A stretch of 59,043 nucleotides of DNA from assembly GCA_019090895.1 (NCBI GenBank), contig JAHRVB010000049.1:1-59043 (forward strand), given 5' to 3'. Shown piece by piece: positions 17,358 through 26,454 of this stretch. The notes under the pieces are model-generated. The model was not told the DNA's origin, made no database searches, and worked only from the letters and a program-made list of their open reading frames with translations. Source of the stretch: Kangiellaceae bacterium (GTDB taxonomy: Bacteria; Pseudomonadota; Gammaproteobacteria; Enterobacterales; Kangiellaceae). Both the position numbers and the translations under genes were made by a program. Every line of letters starts with the position of its first letter. Within the stretch, counting starts at the first letter, position 1.

Positions 17358-18485
17358 TTATGCTTCGGAAAATGTTGTAATCGTCATCGTCTGGTTATGA
17401 ATATGGCAACCGGTTCCGCTCACTAACGGGGAAATTTCACCATAAGAATAGAACCCACATTTGACGCAGCGGTCGGTGAGTATTTCATCTACACCTTCCA
17501 GTTCATCATCAACTCTTTGCTTCAGTACCAAGCGTCGACCCACACAAGAAACTAAAATGGCTAGCTCAGCATTCTCGGATAGTTTTTCAAGCGCGTTCGA
17601 AGCGGCACCGACTGCACCATCAACCAGCCGTTCAAAGTTTGCTTTCATTAACTTCGCACTGTAACCCTCAGGAATATCTCCCGCAAAAGTCATACTCTGT
17701 TGTTCTTCATCAATATTAAGGATAGTTCTAACAACAGGTTCTGAGTCAACATCGGCTTGAATACTGAGAGGAAATAACAGGGCAGACGACGGGAGTTTTT
17801 TACTCTCTTCTCCCAGATATGATTTATAAAGTTCGAGTGCGGGACGACCATCTAATTCGTAAAGCACATTACTCTCTGATCGCGTAACAATTCTCTCTGG
17901 ACCAAAGGAGTCCCACCCACCTAACGACCCGTGACCTATCTTCAGATTATCGCCATAAAATCCACAGATGGTGATTAGTCCGCTTTGAGCTCGTTCATTA
18001 TGCCAAACTATCGTCTCTTCGAAGCGCGCATCATCGCCAGCGAGTCCACCAGAGATGCTGACATTTGCCGGTAAACTAGAAGTCAACCCCGCGACCAATT
18101 CACTTCCATTTATTTTCTGACCGTCAGATAGAACAAAAACACATTTTAGATCCTGATGCTCCAATTGGGAGGCCAAGTCTTCTCCGGCGATAAAGCTATT
18201 GTCATATTGCTCAATAGATACACTATGAGTTGATATTTTGGTTGTATCAAATTGGACAGCTGTTAGAACCAAAGTCTGATCGAAGACTCTAGTTCCCATA
18301 ATCTCACCACTTGTGCTGCATCCAATGATCTGGGCTTTAGTAAAAGCATTTTGAATAACACTCAAAATTTCCGAACTCTGAGCCTTTCCGCGATCACCAA
18401 AAAGCAATATCAATCCAGCTTCACTAGACTCCGGTAATTCGGGCTGCCAACGCCCGTTGATAAGGATAGACTGAAAGATGTTCAT
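17358..18485 (-). CDS. FIST-domain sensory protein
   Basis: A 375-aa soluble protein with FIST_N (about 25-215) and FIST_C (about 220-355). Key segments are AQIIGCSTSGEI, SISGGLAGDDA, the KIGHGSLGGWDSFGPE run, NVLYELDGRPALELYKSYLG and GRRLVLKQR; the C-terminal part has CVKCGFYSYGEISP. FIST proteins bind small ligands, and the NosP subgroup binds haem and nitric oxide through a conserved His and is often encoded with c-di-GMP or kinase genes. The coupled PAS-GGDEF-EAL gene downstream fits that pattern. Whether this copy binds haem cannot be told from sequence alone; His in IGHGS is a candidate ligand. Confidence 0.88.
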   Translation of the reverse strand: MNIFQSILINGRWQPELPESSEAGLILLFGDRGKAQSSEILSVIQNAFTKAQIIGCSTSGEIMGTRVFDQTLVLTAVQFDTTKISTHSVSIEQYDNSFIAGEDLASQLEHQDLKCVFVLSDGQKINGSELVAGLTSSLPANVSISGGLAGDDARFEETIVWHNERAQSGLITICGFYGDNLKIGHGSLGGWDSFGPERIVTRSESNVLYELDGRPALELYKSYLGEESKKLPSSALLFPLSIQADVDSEPVVRTILNIDEEQQSMTFAGDIPEGYSAKLMKANFERLVDGAVGAASNALEKLSENAELAILVSCVGRRLVLKQRVDDELEGVDEILTDRCVKCGFYSYGEISPLVSGTGCHIHNQTMTITTFSEA

Positions 18486-18699
18486 TTTTCACCTCGGATC
18501 AACTAAAGTAATGCTATCGCAAGCGACATGAGAAAGCGTAACACTTAAAAATTCAATGACTAGAATATACCCAAAATATTGTGCGAAACGCACTCTACTA
18601 AAAGTCTAGTACAATTTTTCTGAAAAGCTATAAGGATGAATGACTATCGGGACAGGTTGTGACTGAAAAGTCGAGCGCCTTAAAAATGTGAACTTCCAT

Positions 18700-18724
18700 A
18701 AAAAAAGGGCTTCTTGAGCCCTTT
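18700..18724 (-). terminator. intrinsic terminator after hpd
   Basis: A perfect eight-pair stem AAAGGGCT / AGCCCTTT with a five-base loop. On the minus strand it is followed by seven T. It lies 28 bases past the hpd stop and closes the hmgA-hpd unit. Confidence 0.85.
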
Positions 18725-18752
18725 CTGATGACATTAATTCGGTCAAGTCGCT

Positions 18753-19790
18753 CTAAATAACGCCTCTTTTCTCCTGGTCTCTTTCGATTGATTCGAATAA
18801 CGCCTGGAAATTTCCCTCGCCAAATCCTTGATCACCTTCCCTTTGAATCATTTCAATAAAGATCGGGCCGAATAAATTTTTGGTGAATATCTGCAGTAAA
18901 TAGGTTTGATCCGCTTGACTATCCACTAAGATTTGGTGATTCTTAATTCGCTCTTTATCTTCTTTCACCCAAGGAACCCGCTCCCAAATAGTATCGTAGT
19001 ACTCAGGAATAATGTCTAGCGTTTCAATATAAGATCCTTTCAATTCATCGCATGACTCAACTAGATTTTCGGATCTAAATGCCAAATGTTGAACTCCGGG
19101 ACCATCGTACATTTCCAAATATTCGTCGATTTGATTATTATTATCATCTTTGCCTTCGTTGATGGGAATGCAAAAAGTACCGCAAGGACTCGCCAAAGCG
19201 TAAGAAACTAAAGCCGTTTTGACTCCTTTAATATCAAAGTAACGCACTTCTGTGAAACCGAAAATATCCTTATAGAAATTTGCCCACTTCTCCATAGTTC
19301 CTTTATGAACGTTATTAGTAAGATGGTCGATTTCAACAAACCCTTTGCTCGGTTGAACCACCGGCTCTGCTATACTTTCGAAATCAGTTTCCCAAATAGA
19401 ACTAGATCCTTCGTAGCGATCGATAAAGTAGATTAAACTATCCCCAATACCGTAGATAGCCGGATACGGAAAGTCCTGTGCCTCGGCCGCTCTAGCTCCT
19501 CTGTTAATCGCTTCTTTTTGAGCAAAATCGGCATCTTCAACTCGCCATCCCATTGAAGAAATAGCCGGGCCATGTGATTTGGTAAATTCAGCAGAGAATC
19601 CATTTTTTTCCTGATTGAGTAAAAAGTGAATCCGATTTTGGGAAAAATGAACAATATCCTTACCGATGAATTTTTGAGTCTTTGAAAACCCAAAATCCAT
19701 AAATACGTTTTCCATAAATTTTGTGTCGGCTGATGCGAATTCGGTAAATTCGATTCCCGTCAAACCTAGCGGGTTATTTGAATCTGACAT
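18753..19790 (-). CDS. hpd: 4-hydroxyphenylpyruvate dioxygenase
   Basis: This non-haem iron enzyme converts 4-hydroxyphenylpyruvate to homogentisate in tyrosine degradation. The 345-aa protein has an N-terminal vicinal-oxygen-chelate domain (GIEFTEFASADTKFMENVF) and a catalytic C-terminal one. The iron ligands fit His in EIDHLTNNV (about 164), His in GVQHLAFRS (about 244) and Glu in IFIEMIQRE (about 322). The C-terminal QGFGEGNFQALFESIERDQ is the family's closing helix. It lies 81 bases downstream of hmgA on the same strand, giving the order hmgA-hpd. Confidence 0.96.
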   Translation of the reverse strand: MSDSNNPLGLTGIEFTEFASADTKFMENVFMDFGFSKTQKFIGKDIVHFSQNRIHFLLNQEKNGFSAEFTKSHGPAISSMGWRVEDADFAQKEAINRGARAAEAQDFPYPAIYGIGDSLIYFIDRYEGSSSIWETDFESIAEPVVQPSKGFVEIDHLTNNVHKGTMEKWANFYKDIFGFTEVRYFDIKGVKTALVSYALASPCGTFCIPINEGKDDNNNQIDEYLEMYDGPGVQHLAFRSENLVESCDELKGSYIETLDIIPEYYDTIWERVPWVKEDKERIKNHQILVDSQADQTYLLQIFTKNLFGPIFIEMIQREGDQGFGEGNFQALFESIERDQEKRGVI

Positions 19791-19871
19791 GATTTTCTCC
19801 AGTACTAATTTATCACTAAGAAACGAAGTTCAATCAAAACATTCGCTTATTTAAATTTATTTTGGTGTGGA

Positions 19872-21029
19872 CTATTCCAACCAACTTTGGTTGTAGTCTT
19901 TTTCTAGACAACTCTTAAAATGATTTGTGACCTTAAGCGGAGCAAAGGTATCTACCATCACTGCATACTCATAGGTCTCCTTCTTGCCGATAGAAGCTTC
20001 TGTTTTTCCCGGCTGAGGACCGTGTGGAACCCCCATTGGATGCAATGTCATTGAGCCCGACTCTATACCCGATCGACTCATGAAATCGCCATGCACGTAA
20101 TACAATACTTCGTCGCTATCCACGTTTGAGTGATAATAAGGAGCAGGGATAGACTCTGGGTGGAAGTCATAAAGTCGCGGAACAAAATTACAAACGACAA
20201 AATTGTTTGCAGTGAAGACTAAGTGTGCGCTGGGTGGCAAATGGATTTTCCCGACGAGGGGAGCAAAATCATCGATGTTAAACGCCCAAGGATAACAGGC
20301 GCCGTCCCAGCCAACTAAATCAAAAGGATGCCATTCTAAAATCGTTTTCTGATATTTATCGCCATACTTTATGTAAAGCTCAAATTCGTCTTGTTTTACA
20401 GTCCCCGGTTGCAATTTTGGTGTGCGAATGTCTCGTTCACAATAGGGCGCGGTTTCAAGCATTTGACCCGTATCAGTTCGATAGTGTTTAGGAATAGTCA
20501 CCATCGTTGCTGACTCAATAACAAACAGCTTTACGTTTTTATAACTATTGAATTTGAGCTGGTAAGTAGTGCCTTTGGGGATAACTAAGTAATCCCACTT
20601 TTTAACTTTAATACTCCCATATTCGGAGATCAGAGTACCTTCTCCTTCGTGCACGAACACTATTTCGTCGGAATAAGCGTTTCGATAAAAATGATCAGTG
20701 TCTTCAGTTACTTTAGCGGTATACATTGCCACGTCGCTGTTGAACATGTGTTGCTTTCGAGCACTAAAGAAATTTCCCGAGCTCTCCAACTGAGCAGTAT
20801 GAATTTTATAGTTTTGCAATAGCCTGTCTTGCCATTCTTGCCCATGATCGATGTTATAAGGCTCGACTCGAATCACTTTGGTGGGCATATTATGGTGGTA
20901 TTTGTTCGAATAAATATTGGAAAAACCGTGGGTCGAAAACAATTCTTCGCGGTACAACTCACCGTTCGCTTTTTTAAATGCGATATGGCGTTTTGAAGGG
21001 ATTTCTCCCTGCTTGGTATAAAAAGGCAT
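19872..21029 (-). CDS. hmgA: homogentisate 1,2-dioxygenase
   Basis: HmgA opens the ring of homogentisate to maleylacetoacetate. At 385 aa it is the shorter bacterial form; human and pseudomonad enzymes are around 440 aa. The C-terminal cupin shows the metal/catalytic residues in APYYHSNVDSDEVLYYVHGDF and LHPMGVPHGPQPG. The N-terminal YTKQGEIPSKRHIAFKK is typical of this subgroup. Fumarylacetoacetase and maleylacetoacetate isomerase are not in the window, so the rest of the pathway must be elsewhere. The 272 bases upstream hold its promoter region and that of divergent ftsY. Confidence 0.94.
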   Translation of the reverse strand: MPFYTKQGEIPSKRHIAFKKANGELYREELFSTHGFSNIYSNKYHHNMPTKVIRVEPYNIDHGQEWQDRLLQNYKIHTAQLESSGNFFSARKQHMFNSDVAMYTAKVTEDTDHFYRNAYSDEIVFVHEGEGTLISEYGSIKVKKWDYLVIPKGTTYQLKFNSYKNVKLFVIESATMVTIPKHYRTDTGQMLETAPYCERDIRTPKLQPGTVKQDEFELYIKYGDKYQKTILEWHPFDLVGWDGACYPWAFNIDDFAPLVGKIHLPPSAHLVFTANNFVVCNFVPRLYDFHPESIPAPYYHSNVDSDEVLYYVHGDFMSRSGIESGSMTLHPMGVPHGPQPGKTEASIGKKETYEYAVMVDTFAPLKVTNHFKSCLEKDYNQSWLE

Positions 21030-21301
21030 TCAAATACCCCTGTTTAAAATGCGTTTATTACTTTAAGGATAATTTTAGAACCAACCACCAACCAATAAAA
21101 GGATAAAGACCTGCTGTTCTTAATCTAAAAATTAGATTATTCATTTACTAGCCCTAAATCTACCCCTGCTTCGAGCAAAGAATAAGATCAGACGCGTATT
21201 TAGGCGTTTCAAAGGCTACAAATTAATAAACCTGAATAGTTTGTGGAGATAGAAACTGTTACCATAGCGGCTGTTTGTAATTCCTTATAGAAGTAGAATC
21301 A

Positions 21302-22393
21302 ATGACCGATAAATCGTCACAAAAAACGGGCCTTTTTGGTTGGTTTGGCGGTAAGAAAAAACCTCAGGAAGATGAACTGCCCGAGGCTGTAGAGCAAGAC
21401 AAGACCTCACAGACGGCTATTCCTAGTGAGACTCGAGACGTTTCTATTGAATCTGTCGAGTCATCAAGTAATCCGAAAAACTCCTTTTTTCAGCGGCTAA
21501 AAAGCGGTCTTTCGAAAACTCGGTCTCAATTTTCTAATGGCTTAGCGAATCTTGTTCTTGGCCATAAAGAAATTGATGAGGAGGTTTTAGAGGAAGTTGA
21601 AACTCTATTACTTATGGCTGATGTTGGGGTTGATACCACAGATGAAATCATAGCAACGCTAACCGATAAAGCAGCTCGCAAAGAACTCAAAGATACTGAG
21701 GCAATGATCGCAAAGCTTAAATCTCTTTTGTACAATATCATTGAGCCTGTTCAACAACCATTAGTCATTGAATCCAGTCATCAACCCTTTGTCATCTTAA
21801 TGGTCGGCGTTAATGGTGTAGGAAAAACCACAACCATCGGAAAAATGGCACATCAATTTATCGCACAAGGTAAGAGTGTTATGTTAGCCGCGGGTGATAC
21901 TTTTAGAGCCGCAGCCGTTGAACAATTAAAAACTTGGGGTGACCGAAATAATGTCCCTGTGGTGGCTCAACATACTGGGGCAGATAGTGCGTCGGTTATT
22001 TTTGACGCGGTTGAGCGCGCTAAAGCTAGAAAAATTGATGTTATCATTGCCGATACCGCAGGACGTCTACACAACAAAACAAATCTGATGGAAGAACTCA
22101 GTAAAATCAAGCGTGTGATGGGCAAAATAGATTCATCCGCTCCGCACGAGGTTATGCTGGTTGTCGACGCAGGCACGGGACAAAACGCACTCGTTCAAGC
22201 GGTAGAATTCAACAAGGTCGTAAAACTCAATAGTGTTACCATTACTAAATTAGACGGAACGGCGAAAGGCGGTGTTGTTTTCGCATTAGCTAATAAAATG
22301 AAGTTACCAATTCGGTATATTGGAGTGGGTGAATCAAAAGAGGATTTACGAACATTTAAAGCTGAAGATTATATTAATGCTCTTTTTGATTAA
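21302..22393 (+). CDS. ftsY: signal recognition particle receptor FtsY
   Basis: FtsY is the SRP receptor GTPase that docks ribosome-SRP complexes at the inner membrane. The 363-aa protein has an acidic N-terminal A domain of moderate length (about 1-60). The NG domain follows with G1 GVNGVGKTTTIGKMA, the DTFRAAAVEQL insertion-box segment, G3 ADTAGRLHNK, G4 TKLDGTAKGG and the terminal GVGESKEDLRTF. It is followed by ftsE and ftsX and then rpoH, the conserved gammaproteobacterial order. The gap to ftsE is 72 bases. Confidence 0.97.
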   Translation: MTDKSSQKTGLFGWFGGKKKPQEDELPEAVEQDKTSQTAIPSETRDVSIESVESSSNPKNSFFQRLKSGLSKTRSQFSNGLANLVLGHKEIDEEVLEEVETLLLMADVGVDTTDEIIATLTDKAARKELKDTEAMIAKLKSLLYNIIEPVQQPLVIESSHQPFVILMVGVNGVGKTTTIGKMAHQFIAQGKSVMLAAGDTFRAAAVEQLKTWGDRNNVPVVAQHTGADSASVIFDAVERAKARKIDVIIADTAGRLHNKTNLMEELSKIKRVMGKIDSSAPHEVMLVVDAGTGQNALVQAVEFNKVVKLNSVTITKLDGTAKGGVVFALANKMKLPIRYIGVGESKEDLRTFKAEDYINALFD

Positions 22394-22465
22394 ACCGGTT
22401 TGACTAATTAAGTTAAATAGATATAAAAAATAACAATATTAATGACCAATATGAGTTCTTAACTA

Positions 22466-23203
22466 ATGATCCAATTCGCTCAAGTCTGTAAACGATATCC
22501 CAATGGACAGGATGCCCTCAGGAACGTTGACTTAGAAATTAAAGCTGGCGAAATGGCATTTTTAACCGGACACTCAGGTGCCGGAAAAAGCACCATGCTT
22601 AAGCTCATATCGCTAATGGAACGAGCCACATCTGGGCAAGTTATCATCAATGGTAAGAATCTCAACCGAATTAAACGTCGCAAAATCCCTTCTATTCGCC
22701 GTGATATTGGGATGATTTTTCAAGACCATCGCCTGTTATTCGACCGTAGTGTATTTGATAATGTCGCTCTACCGCTAATGATTGCTGGTTACGATCATCG
22801 GGAAATAGGCCGTAGAGTTCGAGCAGCATTAGATAAAGTTGGATTGCTTTCGAAAGAAAAGAACACCCCTATTATGCTTTCGGGAGGAGAACAACAACGC
22901 GTCGGTATAGCCCGAGCAGTAGTCAACAAACCGCCGTTATTATTAGCCGATGAGCCAACAGGAAATCTAGATCCCGAACTATCAGCTGAAATAATGAAGT
23001 TATTCGAGCAATTTAATCAAGTGGGAGTGAGTTTGTTGATAGCTTCACATGATCTAAGTCTGCTCGCTCAAATGCACTATCGAACACTCGTCATGAAAGA
23101 GAGTCGCTTGGTACAAGACCAAATAGATGATGTGCTCGAAGTTGATGACTCGTTTGAACAAGACAATGATACAAATTTAGTGAGATCTGCTGATGAGTTC
23201 TGA
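22466..23203 (+). CDS. ftsE: cell-division ATP-binding protein FtsE
   Basis: FtsE is the ATPase of the FtsEX complex that activates septal peptidoglycan amidases. It has 245 aa, slightly long because of an acidic C-terminal tail. Walker A is GHSGAGKST, the Q-loop lies in [22 protein letters not shown], the signature is [14 protein letters not shown], Walker B is [14 protein letters not shown] and the H-loop is ASHD. It overlaps ftsX by 11 bases, supporting coupled translation. Confidence 0.97.
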   Translation: MIQFAQVCKRYPNGQDALRNVDLEIKAGEMAFLTGHSGAGKSTMLKLISLMERATSGQVIINGKNLNRIKRRKIPSIRRDIGMIFQDHRLLFDRSVFDNVALPLMIAGYDHREIGRRVRAALDKVGLLSKEKNTPIMLSGGEQQRVGIARAVVNKPPLLLADEPTGNLDPELSAEIMKLFEQFNQVGVSLLIASHDLSLLAQMHYRTLVMKESRLVQDQIDDVLEVDDSFEQDNDTNLVRSADEF

Positions 23204-24161
23204 GTCCGGTGCAATTTTACATGAAGGAGCAACTATTTCAGCCCGGTTCAAAATGCTATTGAGACTGCACAAATTAGAAGCTCGACGAGGGCTGGCTGAA
23301 ATAGTTGATAACCCAATATCTAATTTTATGACGGTGCTGGTTATTGCAATCGCTCTTGCGCTACCGGCAGGTCTTCAAGTGTTGTTAGAAAACGGCAAAA
23401 CATTGTCCCAAAGTTGGGACGGCGCAAGTCGAATTTCACTTTATTTAAAACTTAATGTTTCCAACTCGCAAACAGAACACTTAGCAAAGTCAATTAAGGA
23501 CAATCCTGCCATTGATTCTGTAGAAGTTATTTATCCAGAACAAGCCCTCAAAGATTTTAGTGCCAGTTCCGGTTTTGCAGATGCTCTCGCAGAGCTCGAT
23601 AGCAACCCACTCCCTCCGACACTAGTCGTTCAGCCGAATGTAAATCACACTTCGCCTTTAGCATCAGAAACGTTACTGTCCGAATTCAAGCAATTCGAAC
23701 TGGTCGAAAAAGCACAATTAGATTTGGATTGGGTTCGAAAACTTCATGCACTACTTGAGCTTGCAGAAAAAGCGGCATCGGCTCTAGGACTCGCTCTAGG
23801 ACTTGCCGTATTACTGATCGTTGGCAATACCATCCGCCTTTCCGTCCAAAATAGACGCGAGGAAATAGAAGTGGTAAAACTTGTTGGCGCTACTGATGCT
23901 TTCATTAGACGACCTTTTCTCTACACTGGCTTCTGGTATGGACTGCTCGCAGGCGTATTGTGTTGGCTTATATTAGAGGTTTCACTTATTTGGCTTCACC
24001 AACCAGTACAAAATTTAGCCGGTTTATACCAAAGTGAGTTTGCCATCAGTAGCCTTAATATTAAACAGAGCTTCCAATTAGTAGGAATCAGTTGTGCTCT
24101 CGGCTTATTAGGCTCTTGGTTAAGCGTCGGACGGCATATCCGTAACATTGAACCTCGTTAA
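23193..24161 (+). CDS. ftsX: cell-division protein FtsX
   Basis: FtsX is the membrane half of FtsEX. The 322-aa protein has a cytoplasmic N-terminus, a first span (FMTVLVIAIALALPAGLQVLL), a periplasmic domain (about 70-185, containing the SLYLKL strand and the QALKDF motif) and three more spans near 200-225, 250-275 and 295-315. The NRREEIEVVKLVGATDAFIRRPFL segment is a strong FtsX signature. Its ATG lies inside the ftsE tail. About 320 bases then separate it from rpoH. Confidence 0.95.
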   Translation: MSSESGAILHEGATISARFKMLLRLHKLEARRGLAEIVDNPISNFMTVLVIAIALALPAGLQVLLENGKTLSQSWDGASRISLYLKLNVSNSQTEHLAKSIKDNPAIDSVEVIYPEQALKDFSASSGFADALAELDSNPLPPTLVVQPNVNHTSPLASETLLSEFKQFELVEKAQLDLDWVRKLHALLELAEKAASALGLALGLAVLLIVGNTIRLSVQNRREEIEVVKLVGATDAFIRRPFLYTGFWYGLLAGVLCWLILEVSLIWLHQPVQNLAGLYQSEFAISSLNIKQSFQLVGISCALGLLGSWLSVGRHIRNIEPR

Positions 24162-24324
24162 TAAATTCTACTGGAGTGTCCAATTAACTTGTTCTAATTA
24201 ATTTGGGGCTCGTAAATACGTATTTTTTTACATATTCACTGAAATTATTAGCCTAGTCATGTGTCTTAATACTCGGTAAGCCACTAAAACATATAAACTA
24301 ACACTTAGTTAGGCCTCCTCTCTT

Positions 24325-24353
24325 GGAGAGTGCTAAAAAAATTAGCACTCTCC
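24325..24353 (+). repeat. perfect 12-bp inverted repeat overlapping the CIRCE operator
   Basis: Arms GGAGAGTGCTAA (24325-24336) and TTAGCACTCTCC (24342-24353) are exact reverse complements with a five-A loop. The right arm is also the left half of the CIRCE element, so the two hairpins cannot form at once in RNA. Confidence 0.9.
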
Positions 24354-24368
24354 TATCAAGAGTGCTAA
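24342..24368 (+). promoter_or_regulatory. CIRCE operator (HrcA-binding site) upstream of rpoH
   Basis: TTAGCACTC, nine bases, then GAGTGCTAA: this matches the CIRCE consensus at all 18 arm positions and in spacer length. CIRCE is the DNA target of the heat-shock repressor HrcA, which is usually found at groESL or dnaK. Here it lies 114 bases before the rpoH start, between a promoter-like region and the gene, where HrcA could block transcription. hrcA itself is not in the window. Confidence 0.9.
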
Positions 24369-24482
24369 ACTGATCAGCAATAAGGGAAAACTAGTTCCCA
24401 AGCCATTCTTAGCGACATCCCCAAAGGAAAGTTCGCCATTCTCGCCGGTAAGGCTAGAGAAACAGGCAATAGGAGAAAGATT

Positions 24483-25343
24483 ATGAATAAAGAAATGACT
24501 AAAACACTACAGCCAACCAATCTCTTGGTTCCTCAAGGCAATATAGAGTCTTATGTTACTGCGATACACGCTATCCCTGTGTTATCTGCAGAAGAAGAAC
24601 GGGCTCTTGCTATAGAATTCAAAGAGTCAGGTGATTTGGATGCGGTTAGAGGCTTAATCATGTCTCACTTACGTTTTGTTGCACATATTGCTCGAAGCTA
24701 CAGTGGATACGGTTTACCTCAAGCTGATTTAATCCAAGAAGGTAATGTTGGATTAATGAAAGCAGTGAAACGATTTGATCCTGAAGTCGGCGTTCGTCTT
24801 ATTTCGTTTGCGGTTCATTGGATCAAAGCTGAAATACATGAATTTGTCTTGAAGAATTGGCGAGTTGTTAAAGTTGCGACAACTAAAGCACAACGAAAGC
24901 TCTTCTTTAATTTAAGAAGCGCGAAAAAATCTCAAAACTGGCTAACCAACGATGAAGTTAAATCAGTGGCTAAAGATCTTGGTGTTGCTGAAATAGAAGT
25001 TCGCCGTATGGAGAGTCGTCTTAATTCTAGAGATACTGCTTTTGATTTACCTGCTGATGCCGATGATGAGACGAGCTTTGCGCCAGCTGCGTACCTTGAA
25101 AGCGCCAATAGCGATCCTGCCGAAGCATTTGAAGCTGAAAACTGGCAAGACCATCATCAACAACGATTAATGAACGCACTCAAAACTCTGGACGAAAGAA
25201 GTCAGGATATTTTGGCTTCTCGTTGGTTAAATGAAAATAAAACCACTCTGCAAGAGCTTGCCAATAAATACAGCGTTTCTGCTGAACGAATTCGGCAATT
25301 AGAAAAGAATGCGATGAAAAAGTTAAAATCTACCATGGCATAA
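24483..25343 (+). CDS. rpoH: RNA polymerase heat-shock sigma factor RpoH
   Basis: Sigma-32 directs transcription of heat-shock genes. The 286-aa protein has region 2 ([39 protein letters not shown]), the RpoH box QRKLFFNLR near 137-146 that separates sigma-32 from other sigma-70 members, region 3 and region 4 ([18 protein letters not shown], then [16 protein letters not shown]). It follows ftsX as in other gammaproteobacteria. An exact CIRCE element upstream suggests HrcA control in addition to the usual translational and stability controls of RpoH. A strong terminator follows. Confidence 0.97.
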   Translation: MNKEMTKTLQPTNLLVPQGNIESYVTAIHAIPVLSAEEERALAIEFKESGDLDAVRGLIMSHLRFVAHIARSYSGYGLPQADLIQEGNVGLMKAVKRFDPEVGVRLISFAVHWIKAEIHEFVLKNWRVVKVATTKAQRKLFFNLRSAKKSQNWLTNDEVKSVAKDLGVAEIEVRRMESRLNSRDTAFDLPADADDETSFAPAAYLESANSDPAEAFEAENWQDHHQQRLMNALKTLDERSQDILASRWLNENKTTLQELANKYSVSAERIRQLEKNAMKKLKSTMA

Positions 25344-25358
25344 ATCGCAATTTCCGAT

Positions 25359-25384
25359 AAAAAAGCGCCTTAAGGCGCTTTTTT
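25359..25384 (+). terminator. intrinsic terminator after rpoH
   Basis: A perfect 26-base palindrome (AAAAAAGCGCCTT and its complement) ends in six T, 15 bases past the rpoH stop. Its symmetry allows it to act in both directions. Confidence 0.9.
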
Positions 25385-25485
25385 ATTGTCTACTGTTAAG
25401 TAGCCCTCAGACCAGAACCTCTCTATTCGCAAACTCTTTATTTTGGGTCTACACTTAAAGAGAACACTACACGGAGGCTCTAACA

Positions 25486-26325
25486 ATGAATAAGAAGCTC
25501 TACTCGCTAGTCGTTTTAGCAATTCTCTCTATTATTATATCTTGTGAACAACAGAACACCACTCAGCCAGCACCTGCTAAAGTAGAAGAAAAACAAGCCG
25601 TACTATCCCCGCAAAAACTTAAACCAGATTGTACATTGACTATGGGATGGGATCCTTGGGCTCCTTACCAATATTTAACCCCCGACAATAACGTCAAGGG
25701 TTTAGAAATTGAACTAATCTCTGCGATTGCAAAGGAAGCGGGTTGCGGACTTAAGTTTGTGCAAAATGATTGGATGCATTTATTAGGCGGAATTCGAGAT
25801 GGTTCCATCGACCTGCTTGGTGGTGCTAGCAAGACTCCAGCAAGAGACGAATTTGCATTATTCTCTACTCCCTATAGACATGAATCTTTTGTATTATACG
25901 TGCGCAGTGAACAATCCAATGCATATGCAAACAAAACGCTCGAGCAGTTGCTTCAAGACAAATTTAAACTTGGCGTTACTGAAGATTATATATACGGAGA
26001 CGAGATATCAGTTCTTCAGGATAGTGATGATTTATCTCGCCAAATTACTTACGTACCTATTACCGAAGTTAATTATTACAATCTAACGCAAAATAAAATC
26101 GATGGATTCCTAGAAGATCCGTTTGTTGCTGCATATACCATTAAGAGGAAAGGCCTTTCGCAACAAATTGCGGCCTCCCCTATTGAAGTTCACAGTGGCG
26201 ATGTTGCGATTATGTTTAGTAAAGTGAGCGTTAAACCTGAGACAGTAACAGCGTTTAATAAAGGTCTCGAACTCGTGCAATCTAGCGGTGAATATCAAAA
26301 AATTCTTGATCGATATAATTTATAG
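25486..26325 (+). CDS. solute-binding lipoprotein, amino-acid type (orphan, paralogue 3)
   Basis: A 279-aa SBP_bac_3 protein. The signal peptide ends in a lipobox-like IISC, so Cys20 is probably lipidated and the protein anchored to a membrane; the two paralogues at 10432 and 11360 have ordinary signal peptides. The mature part shares their landmarks: CTLTMGWDPWAPYQYLTPDN, GLEIELISAIAKEAG, LLGGASKTPARDEFALFSTPYRHESFVLYV and DGFLEDPFVAAYTIKRKG. A GGAGG ribosome site precedes the ATG. No transporter genes are adjacent. Substrate and role are unknown; sensing or capture of polar amino acids is a family-level guess. Confidence 0.87.
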   Translation: MNKKLYSLVVLAILSIIISCEQQNTTQPAPAKVEEKQAVLSPQKLKPDCTLTMGWDPWAPYQYLTPDNNVKGLEIELISAIAKEAGCGLKFVQNDWMHLLGGIRDGSIDLLGGASKTPARDEFALFSTPYRHESFVLYVRSEQSNAYANKTLEQLLQDKFKLGVTEDYIYGDEISVLQDSDDLSRQITYVPITEVNYYNLTQNKIDGFLEDPFVAAYTIKRKGLSQQIAASPIEVHSGDVAIMFSKVSVKPETVTAFNKGLELVQSSGEYQKILDRYNL

Positions 26326-26348
26326 ATACACCCACAGAGTAACCGCAT

Positions 26349-26370
26349 AAGGCCTGCCAACTCAGGTCTT
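26349..26370 (+). terminator. weak terminator after binding-protein gene
   Basis: AAGGCCTG and CAGGTCTT form an eight-pair stem with one G-U pair and a six-base loop, followed by ATTTC. It sits 23 bases past the stop. The poor T tract limits confidence. Confidence 0.45.
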
Positions 26371-26436
26371 ATTTCATTGATTTGCATTATGTTATGTGCA
26401 TCTATCTTTGCACTGACTATCCGCAAGTTGCAAATT

Positions 26437-26454
26437 CCGGTCAGTCATGACCGG
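26437..26454 (+). promoter_or_regulatory. inverted repeat in the rpmE leader
   Basis: CCGGTCA, four bases, then TGACCGG: a perfect seven-pair stem 108 bases before the rpmE ATG. It may be part of the autoregulatory leader RNA known for L31 genes in some Gammaproteobacteria, or an operator. The sequence alone does not decide between them. Confidence 0.4.

Larger units (their letters stand above)
24162..24482 (+). promoter_or_regulatory. rpoH upstream region
   Basis: This 321-base gap holds no gene. It contains an AT-rich stretch with promoter-like TATAAA near 24290-24297, then a cluster of inverted repeats including an exact CIRCE element (24342-24368), a weaker GGGAA/TTCCC hairpin (24384-24399), and an AGGAGA ribosome site just ahead of the rpoH ATG. 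I could not fix the transcription start. Confidence 0.6.

Noticed and set aside
18581..18593. GTGCG-AAA-CGCAC repeat upstream of the FIST gene as an operator
   Set aside because: Five-pair arms are short enough to arise by chance, and no matching copy was seen elsewhere in the window.
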